Assembly: GCF_902859725.1 (NCBI RefSeq)
Contig: NZ_CADIJP010000016.1
Coordinates: 62,001-126,000, forward strand
DNA: 64,000 nucleotides
From: Achromobacter mucicolens
Lineage (GTDB): Bacteria; Pseudomonadota; Gammaproteobacteria; Burkholderiales; Burkholderiaceae_B
Direction of reading: 5' to 3'
A program made the position numbers and the translations under genes. Of the stretch, positions 52,871 to 62,347 are shown piece by piece; the first letter of the stretch is position 1, and each line of letters opens with the position of its first letter. The notes under the pieces were generated by a model. That model had not been told where the DNA came from, searched no databases, and saw only the letters and a program-made list of their open reading frames with translations.

Positions 52871-53371
52871 TTAACGCAGATAATTGATATCGGCGCGGCG
52901 GTTTTCGGCAAAGTCGGCTTCAGTCGTACCCGTCGAGCGCGGCTTTTCCTTGCCGAAGCTGATGGTTTCGATCTGGTTGTCGCTGACGCCCAGCAGGGTC
53001 ATCATGCGACGCACGGCGTCGGCACGACGCTGGCCGAGGGCCAGGTTGTACTCAGCACCGCCGCGTTCGTCGGTGTTGCCTTCGATCTTGACCTTTTGCT
53101 GTTGGTGCGAGGCCAGGTACTTGGCATGGGTTTCGACCAGGCCACGGTATTGGTCCGACACGGTGTAGCTGTCGAAATCAAAGTACACCGAGCGCTGTTG
53201 CGCCAGGATGCTTTGGGGGTTGAAAGGATCAAGGATTTGGCCAGAGGCCGAAGATCCTTGGCCAGCGCCTCCACCCTGACCCGCTTTATCGTCGAGAGGG
53301 ACGGAGCTGCAAGCTGCCAGGGCGGCAGCCAGAGCGGCGATGGTTAGGCTTTTGGCAATGCGCGACTTCAT
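52871..53371 (-). CDS. pal: peptidoglycan-associated lipoprotein Pal
   Basis: 166 residues from ATG 53371 with AAGGA upstream. Lipobox LAAC with Cys21. The OmpA-like C-terminal domain binds peptidoglycan (VYFDFDSYTVSDQYRGLVET; EGNTDERGGAEYNLALGQRR; FAENRRADINYL). Anchors the outer membrane to the wall and interacts with TolB. It lies 31 bases after tolB. A small hairpin TAAGC-GAAAA-GCTTA overlaps its stop codon, and the strong terminator follows. Confidence 0.97.
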   Translation of the reverse strand: MKSRIAKSLTIAALAAALAACSSVPLDDKAGQGGGAGQGSSASGQILDPFNPQSILAQQRSVYFDFDSYTVSDQYRGLVETHAKYLASHQQQKVKIEGNTDERGGAEYNLALGQRRADAVRRMMTLLGVSDNQIETISFGKEKPRSTGTTEADFAENRRADINYLR

Positions 53372-53402
53372 GATAGTTCCTTTGCAAAGAGAGTCACACG
53401 TG

Positions 53403-54725
53403 TTATCGGGTAAATGGGCCCCAAGTCGGTTCACGTATTTCCCCGTTCAGTACCGAAAGCGTCTGTCGTACGCGTCCATCGCTCGAGACACCTGCAAGCA
53501 CGCTACGGCCATTCTGGATGGCTGCGTAGAGAACTTGCATTCCGTTTGGCGCAAAGCTGGGCGACTGATCGTCACGACCATCAGTCAGCAAGGCTTCGGC
53601 GCCAGTGGACAGGTTCAAGGATGCGATTCGAAACGCGCCGTCTCGTCTTGCAACGTACAGCAGCGTCGATCCGTCGGGGGAAATTCGGGGTGATATGTTG
53701 TAACCACCATTAAACGTGAGACGGCGGGCTTCGCCGCCTGTCGAGCCGGTCTGATAGATTTGCGGCCCGCCGCTGCGGTCACTCGTAAAGATAATGGAAG
53801 CACCGTCAGGCGTAAAGCTCGGCTCGGTGTCAATCCCGGGAGAACGCGTAACTCGGGTCGGATTCGAGCCATCGGCCGCATTAACGACGTAAATTTGCGA
53901 CAAACCGTCACGCGTCAGGGCGACCGCGAGCTTGCTTCCGTCAGGCGACCAACCGGGGGCGCTGTTGTTGCCCTTGAAGTTGGCGACCGGTGCACGCGCG
54001 CTGGTGGCCAGGGTGTGCACATAGACGACGGGCTTGCCGGACTCGAAGCTCACGTAAGCAAGCTTGCTGCCATCGGGCGACCAGGACGGCGAAATGATCG
54101 GCTCGCGCGAGCGCAGGGCGACCTGGGGGTTCTGGCCGTCGGCGTCAGCCACCTGCAGTTCGTAGGTGGAACCCTTCTTCAGCACGTACGCGATACGCGT
54201 CGAGAACACGCCGCGAACGCCGGTGATCTTTTCGTAGATGCGATCGGCGATCTGGTGGGCCACGCGGCGCAGTTCCTGCTCGGTGCCCGAGAAGGCCACG
54301 CCGTCCAGCTGCGACTTCTTGACCGTGTCGGCCAGGCGGTAGCGCACGTCGTAGCGACCATCGGCGCCCCGCGTGATGCTGCCGTAGGCGATGAAGTCCG
54401 CACCCTTGCCGCGCCAGTCGTCGTGGGCGATCGGGGAATCCACGTTCAGGCCGGAGCCCGCGGCGTTGATCAGGCGGAACTGGCCGGTGCGGGTCAGGTC
54501 GGCGCGAATGACTTCGGCCAGTGCGCGGCCGTGGGTGTCATCGACCGCGAAGTCGGCGATAGCCACGGGGTATTGCGTGGCGCCGGTGCCGGAGATGTCG
54601 ACACGCAGCTGCGCGTGGGCGGGCTTCATGGCCATCAGGCAGGCAAGCGCCACCATCAGCAATCCGATTCCATACGCTCTCCAGAGCGCGAGAGTGGGTA
54701 CTCGTCGACTATAAGCGGGAGTCAT
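53403..54725 (-). CDS. tolB: Tol-Pal system protein TolB
   Basis: 440 residues from ATG 54725, with AGGAGA 10 bases upstream. Signal peptide to about residue 38 (KPAHA). An N-terminal alpha/beta domain is followed by a six-bladed beta propeller of WSPDGSKLA-type repeats (SPSWSPDGSKLAYVSFESGK, APGWSPDGSKLAVALTRDG, ISPRISPDGSTLLYVARRDG). TolB shuttles between Pal and the inner membrane Tol complex. It starts 16 bases after tolA. Confidence 0.96.
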   Translation of the reverse strand: MTPAYSRRVPTLALWRAYGIGLLMVALACLMAMKPAHAQLRVDISGTGATQYPVAIADFAVDDTHGRALAEVIRADLTRTGQFRLINAAGSGLNVDSPIAHDDWRGKGADFIAYGSITRGADGRYDVRYRLADTVKKSQLDGVAFSGTEQELRRVAHQIADRIYEKITGVRGVFSTRIAYVLKKGSTYELQVADADGQNPQVALRSREPIISPSWSPDGSKLAYVSFESGKPVVYVHTLATSARAPVANFKGNNSAPGWSPDGSKLAVALTRDGLSQIYVVNAADGSNPTRVTRSPGIDTEPSFTPDGASIIFTSDRSGGPQIYQTGSTGGEARRLTFNGGYNISPRISPDGSTLLYVARRDGAFRIASLNLSTGAEALLTDGRDDQSPSFAPNGMQVLYAAIQNGRSVLAGVSSDGRVRQTLSVLNGEIREPTWGPFTR

Positions 54726-54741
54726 GTTCGTCAATCTCCTG

Positions 54742-55899
54742 TCAGTCATACATTCTGTAGACAACGTCAATAATGGGTTCGTAGCGGCCCGTCGAGGGCT
54801 TCGGGAACGGGTTGCAACGGCGGATGCCGGTTTCGACCGCACGGTCGAAGCCCGGGTTGCCAGAAGAACTGGTCAACGTGACGCCATTCACCTTCCCGTC
54901 AGAACCTAACTGTACCCGGTATTGCGCGGTCGGATTTCCCGAGCCGCTGCGGGGCGGAGGCGGATACGCCACCCCGGGCTGCACGCAGGCCCGGACCTTG
55001 GCGCCGTAGCCGCTGTCGCGTCCGCCGCCCGCCTGGTTGCGGTCGGCAGTGCCGCCCGGAATGCCGGCGGCGCCCAGGGCGTCGTTGCGGAACGCGTCCT
55101 TCAACGCCTTGTCGGCGGCGGCCTTCTTGGCAGCGGCAGCCTTCTCGGCGGCAGCCTTTTCCGCAGCCGCCTTCTCGGCCGCAGCCTTCTCGGCAGCGGC
55201 TTTCTCGGCGGCAGCCTTTTCAGCTGCTGCCTTCTTGGCGGCTTCTTCCTTGGCCTTCTTCTCGGCGGCGGCCTTTTCGGCGGCAGCCTTCTCGGCGGCG
55301 GCCTTTTCAGCAGCAGCCTTTTCGGCGGCAGCCTTCTCCGCCGCGGCCTTCTGGGCGGCAGCCTTCTCGGCAGCGGCCTTCTCGGCGGCCTGGCGTTCCT
55401 GCTCCAGGCGCTTCTTTTCCTTCAGCTCGGCCTGCTTGCGCTCTTCTTCCAGGCGCGCCTTTTCCTTGGCGGCCTCGGCGGCTTGGCGGGCCTTCTCTTC
55501 CTGCTCGCGCTTTTTCTTCGCCTCCTGGATGGCGATCTCGGGATCGACTTCCTCGGTCTTGGCCTGGACCTGCGGCTGGGGCTCAGGTGGCGGCGGAGGA
55601 GGAGGGGGCGGAGGCGGCGGCTCGGGCGTCTTTTCAGGCTCCGGCTCGGGCTGCGGCTTGGGTTGGGGTTTGGGCGGTTCGGGCTGCGGCGTGGGCGGCG
55701 GCGAGACGGGCGAATTGCCGTCTGCCCAGAGTTCCACCTGGACGGGGCCAGGGTTCTCGGTATGCCAGTTCACGCCAAAGATCAGGGCAACCAGCAGCAG
55801 CAGGTGCACCGCCACAGCCAGAATCAGCGAATTCCGGTTGTCGTTGTTGGGCGGGGTGGCCGGCGGGCCGCTGCGGTGTCGAATTATGGGTGGCGTCAT
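54742..55899 (-). CDS. tolA: TolA, periplasm-spanning linker of the Tol-Pal system
   Basis: 385 residues. One membrane helix (23-43), a proline-rich stretch (64-108, including a run of 14 prolines), a long helical stalk (115-270) made largely of KAAAE repeats, and a TolA/TonB-type C-terminal domain (300-385) with Cys305 and Cys362. TolA couples the TolQR proton motor to TolB/Pal during division. The polyproline segment before the stalk is unusual compared with enterobacterial TolA and resembles TonB. It follows tolR after 39 bases. Confidence 0.95.
   Translation of the reverse strand: MTPPIIRHRSGPPATPPNNDNRNSLILAVAVHLLLLVALIFGVNWHTENPGPVQVELWADGNSPVSPPPTPQPEPPKPQPKPQPEPEPEKTPEPPPPPPPPPPPPEPQPQVQAKTEEVDPEIAIQEAKKKREQEEKARQAAEAAKEKARLEEERKQAELKEKKRLEQERQAAEKAAAEKAAAQKAAAEKAAAEKAAAEKAAAEKAAAEKAAAEKKAKEEAAKKAAAEKAAAEKAAAEKAAAEKAAAEKAAAEKAAAAKKAAADKALKDAFRNDALGAAGIPGGTADRNQAGGGRDSGYGAKVRACVQPGVAYPPPPRSGSGNPTAQYRVQLGSDGKVNGVTLTSSSGNPGFDRAVETGIRRCNPFPKPSTGRYEPIIDVVYRMYD
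55111..55380 (-). repeat. tandem KAAAE-coding repeats in tolA
   Basis: About 18 imperfect 15-base units encode KAAAE-type pentapeptides (residues 174-263), with one interruption KKAKEEAAKK near 214-223. The units differ mainly at synonymous positions. Such arrays can change length by slippage or recombination. Confidence 0.9.
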
Positions 55900-55938
55900 G
55901 TGCGGTGCATGCCGGCCGGGCCGGCGGATGGCGGCGCG

Positions 55939-56400
55939 TTAGCGTTTCTTGGCGGGTGCGGGCTGTTGGGCGCCTGCGGCGGACTGGTCCACCAGCAGAC
56001 CCAGGCGGGTGATGCCGTTGGTGCGCAGCTCGTCCATGACCTTCACAACCGTCTCGTAGGGCACCTTGCCGTCGGCGGCGATGACCACCGGCGTTTCCGC
56101 GGTAATGCGCGAACGCACTTGCGCCACCAGTTCGGTGCGCGCGATGTCCTGCATGGTGGCGCCGGCTTCGCGCATGCGCAGCGCGATCTTGCCGTCTTCC
56201 GAAATCTGGACTTCCAGCGGCTTGACGGGCACGTCGGAGGCGGCGCCCACCGACGGCAGCTGGATCAGCCCGGGCGTGATGAGGGGCGCGGTCACCATGA
56301 AGATGACCAGCAGCACCAGCATCACGTCGATGTACGGCACCACGTTGATGTCGGCCTTCATGCGGCGGCCGGACCTGCCGCGCGAGCTTACCGAGGGCAT
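55939..56400 (-). CDS. tolR: TolR, proton-channel subunit of the Tol system
   Basis: 153 residues. One membrane helix with the conserved proton-relay Asp25 (NVVPYIDVMLVLLVIFMV) and a periplasmic domain ending in LRTNGITRLGLLVDQ. ExbD/TolR family. Its ATG overlaps the tolQ stop (TAATG), so both are made in register. The C-terminus has a short alanine/proline tail. Confidence 0.96.
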   Translation of the reverse strand: MPSVSSRGRSGRRMKADINVVPYIDVMLVLLVIFMVTAPLITPGLIQLPSVGAASDVPVKPLEVQISEDGKIALRMREAGATMQDIARTELVAQVRSRITAETPVVIAADGKVPYETVVKVMDELRTNGITRLGLLVDQSAAGAQQPAPAKKR

Positions 56401-57080
56401 TAGCGCACCTGCCGTTGCAGAATGTTCAGGAATTCATCGACGAAGCTGTCGAAGCGGATCGAGATGCGGTCGATGTCATTCGTGAAACGGTTGTAGGCAA
56501 CCACGGCAGGAATGGCGGCGAACAGGCCGATGGCGGTGGCGATCAGCGCTTCGGCGATGCCGGGAGCCACCGAGGCCAGCGTGGCCTGCTGCATGTTCGA
56601 CAGGCCGATGAAGGCGTGCATGATGCCCCAGACCGTGCCCAGGAGGCCGATGTACGGGGACACCGAACCGGCGGAGGCCAGGAAGTTCAGGTGCGATTCC
56701 AGCGCGTCCATTTCGCGCTGGTAGGCGGCGCGCATGGCGCGGCGCGGGCCGTCCAGCACTGCCGTGGCGTCGCCGCTGGCATTGCCGCGGCGGGCCTTCA
56801 GGAATTCGGTCATGCCGGCATCGAAGATGCGGGCGAGGGCGCCTTGCTCGTCGCGGCGCGAGGCCACGGCCTGCTGCAGCATCGACAGGTCGCCGCCCGA
56901 CCAGAAGTCGTCTTCGAAGCGGCGCGTCTGGTCATGGGCCCGCTTGATGGCCATGCGCTTGGCGAAGATGTAGGTCCAGGACATGATCGAGATGCCCAAC
57001 AGCATCAGCATGATCAGCTGGACCGGCACGCTGGCGTGCGAAATCAGCGAAAGCAACGACATGTCGTTGGTGACTTGCAT
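56400..57080 (-). CDS. tolQ: TolQ, motor subunit of the Tol system
   Basis: 226 residues from ATG 57080, which has AGGA at 8 bases; a second ATG at 57062 is less likely. Three membrane helices, with the MotA/ExbB signatures SVSPYIGLLGTVWGIMHAFI and GIAEALIATAIGLFAAIPAV. With TolR it uses the proton gradient to energise TolA. It starts 2 bases after ybgC. Confidence 0.96.
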   Translation of the reverse strand: MQVTNDMSLLSLISHASVPVQLIMLMLLGISIMSWTYIFAKRMAIKRAHDQTRRFEDDFWSGGDLSMLQQAVASRRDEQGALARIFDAGMTEFLKARRGNASGDATAVLDGPRRAMRAAYQREMDALESHLNFLASAGSVSPYIGLLGTVWGIMHAFIGLSNMQQATLASVAPGIAEALIATAIGLFAAIPAVVAYNRFTNDIDRISIRFDSFVDEFLNILQRQVR

Positions 57081-57082
57081 GG

Positions 57083-57505
57083 TTATTCCTGAATGAATTC
57101 CAGTTTTGCGCGAATGTCGGCCGGCAATTCTGCCGGCCGCATGTGAACGGCATCGACGCAACAGACTTGGATGTTGCCTTCGGCAAGCAGTTCCCCGTTG
57201 CGCTCCGCGCGCTGCGCGAAGTGTATCGAAGCGCGGCCCAGTTTGGTGACTCGGCTGCGTATGGTAAGCAAATCGTCCAGCTTGGCCGGTTTGCGGTAGG
57301 ACATGTCCAAGGCGCGGACAACGAATAGCCGTTGCTCGCTGGCGGCCAACCCGGATTGGTTGACGCCCAGATCGCGCAGCCATTCGGTGCGTGCCCGCTC
57401 CAGGAATTTCAAGTAGTTAGCGTAGAAGACCACCCCGCCGGCATCCGTGTCTTCGTAGTAGACGCGGACTTGCAGGGTGGATTCGGCGGACTTCTGATCG
57501 GTCAC
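57083..57505 (-). CDS. ybgC: YbgC, tol-pal-associated acyl-CoA thioesterase
   Basis: 140 residues from GTG 57505. Hot-dog fold thioesterase with the active-site stretch YYEDTDAGGVVFYANYLKF. YbgC hydrolyses acyl-CoA and is linked to phospholipid metabolism. First gene of the tol-pal operon, as in most proteobacteria. The 58 bases to proS hold no clear promoter, so the operon may be read from inside or beyond proS. Confidence 0.95.
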   Translation of the reverse strand: MTDQKSAESTLQVRVYYEDTDAGGVVFYANYLKFLERARTEWLRDLGVNQSGLAASEQRLFVVRALDMSYRKPAKLDDLLTIRSRVTKLGRASIHFAQRAERNGELLAEGNIQVCCVDAVHMRPAELPADIRAKLEFIQE

Positions 57506-57563
57506 GATACTCAGGAAATGATGGTGCGGGTCGGGACGCGAAAAGTCCGTAGCAGCTACAGGG

Positions 57564-59294
57564 TTAAAGCGTGTCGAGCTTCGTCAGCACCGCTTCCAGC
57601 GCGGACTCTACCGGAATCTTGGCCGCTTCGGTTTCCCGACGGGCCTGCAATTCCACCACACCGTCGTTCAGACCGCGTTCTCCAACTGTTACACGCAGCG
57701 GCGCACCGATCAGTTCCCACTCGGCAAACATGACGCCGGGGCGCGCATCGCGGTCGTCCAGCATGACGTCCACGCCGCGCGCGAGCAAGGATTCGTAGAG
57801 CTTTTGCGCGGTGTCACGCACCGTTTCACTTTTGCCCCAGCCCACGGGGCAGATGACCACTTCGAAGGGGGCGAGCGCGCGGGGCCAGATGATGCCGCGG
57901 GCGTCGTGGTTCTGCTCGATGGCGGCGCCCACGATGCGGGTCACGCCGATGCCGTAGCAGCCCATTTCCAGGACGGCCGGCTTGCCGGTTTCGTCCAGGA
58001 ACGTGGCCTTCAGGGCTTCGGAATACTTCTTGCCCAGGTAGAAGACGTGGCCCACTTCGATGCCGCGCTGGATCGACAGCGTGCCCTTGCCATCCGGCGA
58101 GGGGTCGCCCGCCACGACGTTGCGCAGGTCGGCCACCAGCTCCGGCTCGGGCAGGTCGCGGCCCCAGTTCACGCCCTGGATGTGGAAGTCTTCGCGGTTG
58201 GCGCCGCAGACGAAATCGGCCATGTTGGCGACGGTGCGGTCGGCAATTACGTGGACCGGCTTGGCCGTCTTGACCGGGCCCAGGTAGCCGGGCTTGCAGC
58301 CGAAGTACTCGACAATCTCGGCTTCGGTGGCGAACCGGAAGCCCGCCAGGCCCGGCAGCTTGCCCGCCTTGATCTCGTTCAGTTCGTGGTCGCCGCGCAG
58401 GAGCAGCAGCCAGATGTCGACCTTGCCCTTTTCGCCGTCGGTGGCCAGGACGATCGACTTGATCGTGCGCTCCAGGGGAATGCCCAGCAGCTTGGCCACG
58501 TCCTCGCACTTGGCGGCGCCGGGCGTTGCGACGTCCGCCATCGCCTGGGCGGCGGCGGCGCGGGTGGCATACAGGCTGGGCGCTTCCGCCAGTTCGATGT
58601 TGGCCGCGTAGTCCGATTCCGCGTTGTAGACCAGCAGGTCTTCGCCCGTATCGGCGATCACCTGGAATTCATGGCTGCGCGTGCCGCCGATGGAGCCCGT
58701 GTCGGCCGCCACCGCGCGGAACTCCAGGCCCAGCCGGCCGAAGATGCGCATGTAGGCGGCAAACATGGTGTCGTAGCTGCGCTGGGCGCCGGCTTCGTCG
58801 CGGTCGAAGGAGTAGGCGTCCTTCATCGTGAATTCGCGGCCGCGCATCAGGCCGAAGCGGGGACGGCGCTCGTCCCGGAACTTGGTCTGAATGTGATAGA
58901 AGTTCAGCGGCAGCTGGCGGTAGCTGTGGATTTCGTTGCGGGCGATGTCCGTGATGACTTCCTCGGACGTCGGCTGCAGCACGAAATCGCGCTGGTGCCG
59001 GTCCTTGATGCGCAGCAGTTCCGCGCCGTACTGCTCCCAGCGGCCGGATTCCTGCCAGAGCTCGGCCGGCTGCACCACGGGCATCAGCAACTCGATGGCG
59101 CCCGCCGCGTTCATTTCTTCGCGGATGATCGCCTCGACCTTGCGGATGACCTTCAGGCCCAGTGGCATGTAGGTGTAGATGCCGCCCGCGAGCTTGCGGA
59201 TCATCCCGGCGCGGGTCATCAGCTGGTGGCTGGCGACTTCCGCTTCGGAAGGGGCTTCTTTGAGGGTGTTGATGTGGTAGTTGGATGCGCGCAT
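57564..59294 (-). CDS. proS: prolyl-tRNA synthetase (bacterial type with editing insertion)
   Basis: 576 residues, the long bacterial form. Class II motifs: motif 1 region [20 protein letters not shown], motif 2 [20 protein letters not shown], motif 3 [12 protein letters not shown]. Residues ~225-405 contain the INS editing domain that clears Ala-tRNA(Pro). The C-terminal anticodon domain ends with VVELQAR. It diverges from rppH with 65 bases between. Confidence 0.97.
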   Translation of the reverse strand: MRASNYHINTLKEAPSEAEVASHQLMTRAGMIRKLAGGIYTYMPLGLKVIRKVEAIIREEMNAAGAIELLMPVVQPAELWQESGRWEQYGAELLRIKDRHQRDFVLQPTSEEVITDIARNEIHSYRQLPLNFYHIQTKFRDERRPRFGLMRGREFTMKDAYSFDRDEAGAQRSYDTMFAAYMRIFGRLGLEFRAVAADTGSIGGTRSHEFQVIADTGEDLLVYNAESDYAANIELAEAPSLYATRAAAAQAMADVATPGAAKCEDVAKLLGIPLERTIKSIVLATDGEKGKVDIWLLLLRGDHELNEIKAGKLPGLAGFRFATEAEIVEYFGCKPGYLGPVKTAKPVHVIADRTVANMADFVCGANREDFHIQGVNWGRDLPEPELVADLRNVVAGDPSPDGKGTLSIQRGIEVGHVFYLGKKYSEALKATFLDETGKPAVLEMGCYGIGVTRIVGAAIEQNHDARGIIWPRALAPFEVVICPVGWGKSETVRDTAQKLYESLLARGVDVMLDDRDARPGVMFAEWELIGAPLRVTVGERGLNDGVVELQARRETEAAKIPVESALEAVLTKLDTL

Positions 59295-59317
59295 GTTTAA
59301 AGGTGGCAGCAGATACG

Positions 59318-59323
59318 TATAAT
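59318..59323 (+). promoter_or_regulatory. -10 element for rppH (and possibly proS)
   Basis: TATAAT in the 65-base gap between proS and rppH. The flanks are symmetric (CG-TATAAT-CG), so the opposite strand reads ATTATA and may contribute to a divergent proS promoter. No good -35 is seen. Confidence 0.45.
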
Positions 59324-59359
59324 CGACCGTAATTGTATTGAATTCGGTGGGGGTGGCCC

Positions 59360-59932
59360 ATGCTTGACCGCGAAGGCTACCGCCCCAATGTCGGCATCAT
59401 TCTCGTCAACACTAGAAACGAGGTCTTTTGGGGCAAGCGTATCAGGGAACATGCATGGCAGTTCCCCCAGGGCGGCATCAAGTATGGCGAAAGCCCGGTG
59501 CAGGCCATGTATCGCGAACTCCATGAAGAGGTGGGCCTGAAGCCCGAGCATGTCCGTATTTTGGGGCGTACACGCGATTGGTTACGTTATAACGTGCCCG
59601 ATCACTTTGTCCGGCGTGAGTGGCGCGGCCACTATAAAGGACAAAAACAGATTTGGTTCTTGTTGCGCCTGGTGGGACGTGACAGTGATGTGTGCTTGCG
59701 CGCGACGCAGCATCCGGAATTCGACGCCTGGCGCTGGAGCCAGTACTGGGTTCCGCTGGATGCCGTCATCGAGTTCAAGCGAGACGTCTATACCCAGGCG
59801 TTGAACGAGTTGTCGGCTATCCTCTTTCGGCGCCATCACGAAACCCGCTACCTGCGCCAGCGTGTGCATGGTCAGCGGGCAGCAGAGAATTTGCCCGAAG
59901 GAACGGACGGTCATGCGCATATTGTTGGTTGA
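59360..59932 (+). CDS. rppH: RNA pyrophosphohydrolase RppH
   Basis: 190 residues. Removes pyrophosphate from mRNA 5' ends and so starts their decay. The Nudix box is complete: [20 protein letters not shown] followed by VGL. The N-terminus [17 protein letters not shown] is typical for RppH. The last 20 bases overlap the start of the response regulator gene, so these genes share an mRNA. Confidence 0.96.
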   Translation: MLDREGYRPNVGIILVNTRNEVFWGKRIREHAWQFPQGGIKYGESPVQAMYRELHEEVGLKPEHVRILGRTRDWLRYNVPDHFVRREWRGHYKGQKQIWFLLRLVGRDSDVCLRATQHPEFDAWRWSQYWVPLDAVIEFKRDVYTQALNELSAILFRRHHETRYLRQRVHGQRAAENLPEGTDGHAHIVG

Positions 59933-60599
59933 AGACGAACGGGACATGGCGTCCTGGCTGATGCGCGCGCTCGCCCAAAGCGGGTTCGTACCCGATCACG
60001 CGGCGGATGCGCGCACGGCCGAAGCCTTCATGGCGGGCACGGAATACGATGCCATCGTCATGGACTTGCGCCTGCCCGACAAGCATGGGCTCGTCGTCCT
60101 GCGCGAAATGCGCAACCGCGACGACCGCACTCCCGTCCTCCTGCTGACCGCGCAGGGCGCGCTGCAGGATCGCGTCCGCGGTCTGAACCTGGGGGCGGAC
60201 GACTTCCTGACCAAGCCCTTCGCACTCGAAGAACTGGAAGCCCGCCTGACGGCGCTTGTGCGCCGCAGCCGTGGCCGCCAGCACCCGCGCCTGCAGTGCG
60301 GCTCGCTGTCCTACGACAGTGAAAGCCGTGCCTTCACGCTGGACGGATCGCTGCTGTTCCTGACGCCGCGTGAACACGCCGCCCTGGCGGCGCTCCTGAC
60401 GCGCAGCGGCTACCCGGTAGACAAGTCGCAGTTGTTCGGCAAGGTCTTCACCCACGACAGCGAAGCCAATCCGGACGCCATCGAAGTCGTGCTGCACCGC
60501 CTGCGCAAGAAGCTGGCCGGCAGCGACGTGCGCATCGTCACCGTGCGCGGGCTGGGCTACATGCTCGAAAGCGTGGCCAGCGAGTCCGCGGAACCCTAA
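59913..60599 (+). CDS. tctD: OmpR-family response regulator (TctD-like)
   Basis: 228 residues from ATG 59913, inside the end of rppH, with GAAGGA upstream. Receiver domain with acidic pocket Glu7/Asp8 and phosphoacceptor Asp51 ([10 protein letters not shown]) and Lys in [17 protein letters not shown]-terminal winged helix ([38 protein letters not shown]). The following kinase and tctBA genes make a tricarboxylate-sensing TctD role likely; in Bordetella the equivalent pair controls citrate uptake. Confidence 0.88.
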   Translation: MRILLVEDERDMASWLMRALAQSGFVPDHAADARTAEAFMAGTEYDAIVMDLRLPDKHGLVVLREMRNRDDRTPVLLLTAQGALQDRVRGLNLGADDFLTKPFALEELEARLTALVRRSRGRQHPRLQCGSLSYDSESRAFTLDGSLLFLTPREHAALAALLTRSGYPVDKSQLFGKVFTHDSEANPDAIEVVLHRLRKKLAGSDVRIVTVRGLGYMLESVASESAEP

Positions 60600-62132
60600 G
60601 TGAGCCTGCGGATTCCCGGTTTGCCGCGCGTCGGCATCCGCGCGCTTCTCATCATCCTGCTCTTGCCCGGCGTGGTGGTGCTGCTGGTCATCGACAGCCT
60701 GAACGACTACCGCACCCTCTCCGAAATCACCAACGAGGCATACGACAGCGCCTTGGTCGAGCCGGCGCGGGTGCTTGAAAGCAGCCTGGAATTCACGCCC
60801 GACGGCAACCTGCAGGTGGCCACGCCGCTGTATGCGCAGGTCATGCTCGAATCCCGGGCGGGCCTGCGCAAGTATTTCCGCATCGAGGAAATCGATCCGC
60901 CCTTGCCCGACGGGTCGCCCGTGCCCCAGACGCAGGGCAAGACGCTGCTCGGCATGCCGGAAATGCCGCGTCCGCCTTCCTGGCCCCGCTCGAATGGCCA
61001 ACCCATCTTCTACGACGGCGTGTATCGCAACGACCCCGTGCGGGTCGTGTCAGTCGTGCGCGATCTCTACTACCAGGGCCAGCATCGCCAGGTGCTGGTG
61101 GTCGTGGCCGAAAGCACTGGCAAGCGCATAGAGGCCGAGAACAGCGCGCGGCGCCAGGAGATCCTGCGCGATTCGCGGATGCTGGCGCTGGTCGTGCTGC
61201 TGGTGTGGTGGGGCGTATCCTGGGCATTGAAGCCGCTGCGCCGGCTGCAGGCCGACATCCGCAGCCGCCGCCCCGACGACCTGACGCCGCTGGACGCCTC
61301 GCGCGTGCCCAGTGAGGTCGCTCCGCTCGTGGAGGCCGTCAATCACCACATCGCCCGTTACCGTCGGGTGCTGGACGAGCAATCCAGCTTCCTTGCCGAC
61401 GCCTCGCACCAGTTGCGCACGCCGCTTGCCATCATGCTGACGCAGGCCCAATACACGCTGCGCGAACGCGACCCGGCGCGCGTGCGCGAAGGGCTGCGCG
61501 CCATCGTCGACCAGTTGGGCCGCACGCGCCGACTGACCGAGCAGTTGCTGTCGCTGGCGCACGCCAACCAGGCCGGCCAGACCCCGCGCCAGTTGCTCGA
61601 CATGAACGCCGTGTCGCGCGAAGTCGTTTTGCAGTATTTGCCGCTCGCGCACGAAAAACAGCAGGACCTGGGTTGGGTGCAGGCCGATGCCGAAGACGGT
61701 CAGGACACGCCGGTGCCGGTGTCGGGCAACGAAGCCGAGCTGCACGAAGCGCTGTCCAACCTTGTGCACAACGCCATCCATTACGCCCCGGCCGGCGCGC
61801 GCATCACGGTATCCGTTTGCCGCGCCGACAACCGCGTCGAGGTTGCCGTGTCCGACAACGGCCCCGGCCTGGATCCGGTCATGCGCACGCGCGCCTTCAC
61901 GCGATTCGAGCGCGTGGGCACCGACAAGCCGATGACGTCCTCCGGTTCCGGCTTGGGATTGGGCATTGCGCGCGCCTACGCGCGCCGCAACGAGGGCGAT
62001 ATCGAACTGCGCGACGGCGAGCCTAACGACCAGGGCGGCGTCGGTCTTGCGTCGGTGCTGTGGCTGCCGCTGGCGCCCACCGTATCGCAGTATCCGAGGC
62101 CCGCAGAGGTCCAGCTCAAGGGCGATCAATAG
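60600..62132 (+). CDS. tctE: sensor histidine kinase (TctE-like)
   Basis: 510 residues from GTG 60600, directly after the regulator stop. Two membrane helices (~13-32 and ~194-210) enclose a periplasmic sensor domain of about 160 residues. H-box FLADASHQLRTPLA with His270, N-box LVHNAIHYAPAG, then DNGPGLDP and GSGLGLGIA. The length, short HAMP-like linker and position before tctBA fit TctE. Ligand is inferred to be a tricarboxylate or related acid. Confidence 0.88.
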   Translation: MSLRIPGLPRVGIRALLIILLLPGVVVLLVIDSLNDYRTLSEITNEAYDSALVEPARVLESSLEFTPDGNLQVATPLYAQVMLESRAGLRKYFRIEEIDPPLPDGSPVPQTQGKTLLGMPEMPRPPSWPRSNGQPIFYDGVYRNDPVRVVSVVRDLYYQGQHRQVLVVVAESTGKRIEAENSARRQEILRDSRMLALVVLLVWWGVSWALKPLRRLQADIRSRRPDDLTPLDASRVPSEVAPLVEAVNHHIARYRRVLDEQSSFLADASHQLRTPLAIMLTQAQYTLRERDPARVREGLRAIVDQLGRTRRLTEQLLSLAHANQAGQTPRQLLDMNAVSREVVLQYLPLAHEKQQDLGWVQADAEDGQDTPVPVSGNEAELHEALSNLVHNAIHYAPAGARITVSVCRADNRVEVAVSDNGPGLDPVMRTRAFTRFERVGTDKPMTSSGSGLGLGIARAYARRNEGDIELRDGEPNDQGGVGLASVLWLPLAPTVSQYPRPAEVQLKGDQ

Positions 62133-62347
62133 CGCCCGCTTTTTCACTGTCCGCTACTTTCTTGCGCCTGGCGCGCCTGCCGATCAGGGATAACCCCCGG
62201 ATTCAGGAATGCGACAGCGCATAGAAAGCGGATTAGCAGCTTCCTTCCGTAATCTGCGATCCGGCCTGTCGTCAGGGGCCGGGCGCTGCCCGCTTCGAGC
62301 AGCGCATGAAAGGCCGGCGCTGTCCGGCACAAGGAAGGAGGACGGAA

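Noticed and set aside
55111-55380. Repeat array as possible CRISPR
   Set aside because: 15-base coding units without spacers, in frame within tolA.
54922-56403. Plus-strand frame across tolA and tolR rich in Gly, Leu and Ser runs
   Set aside because: It is the reverse reading of the KAAAE and proline repeats; tolA and tolR are clear.
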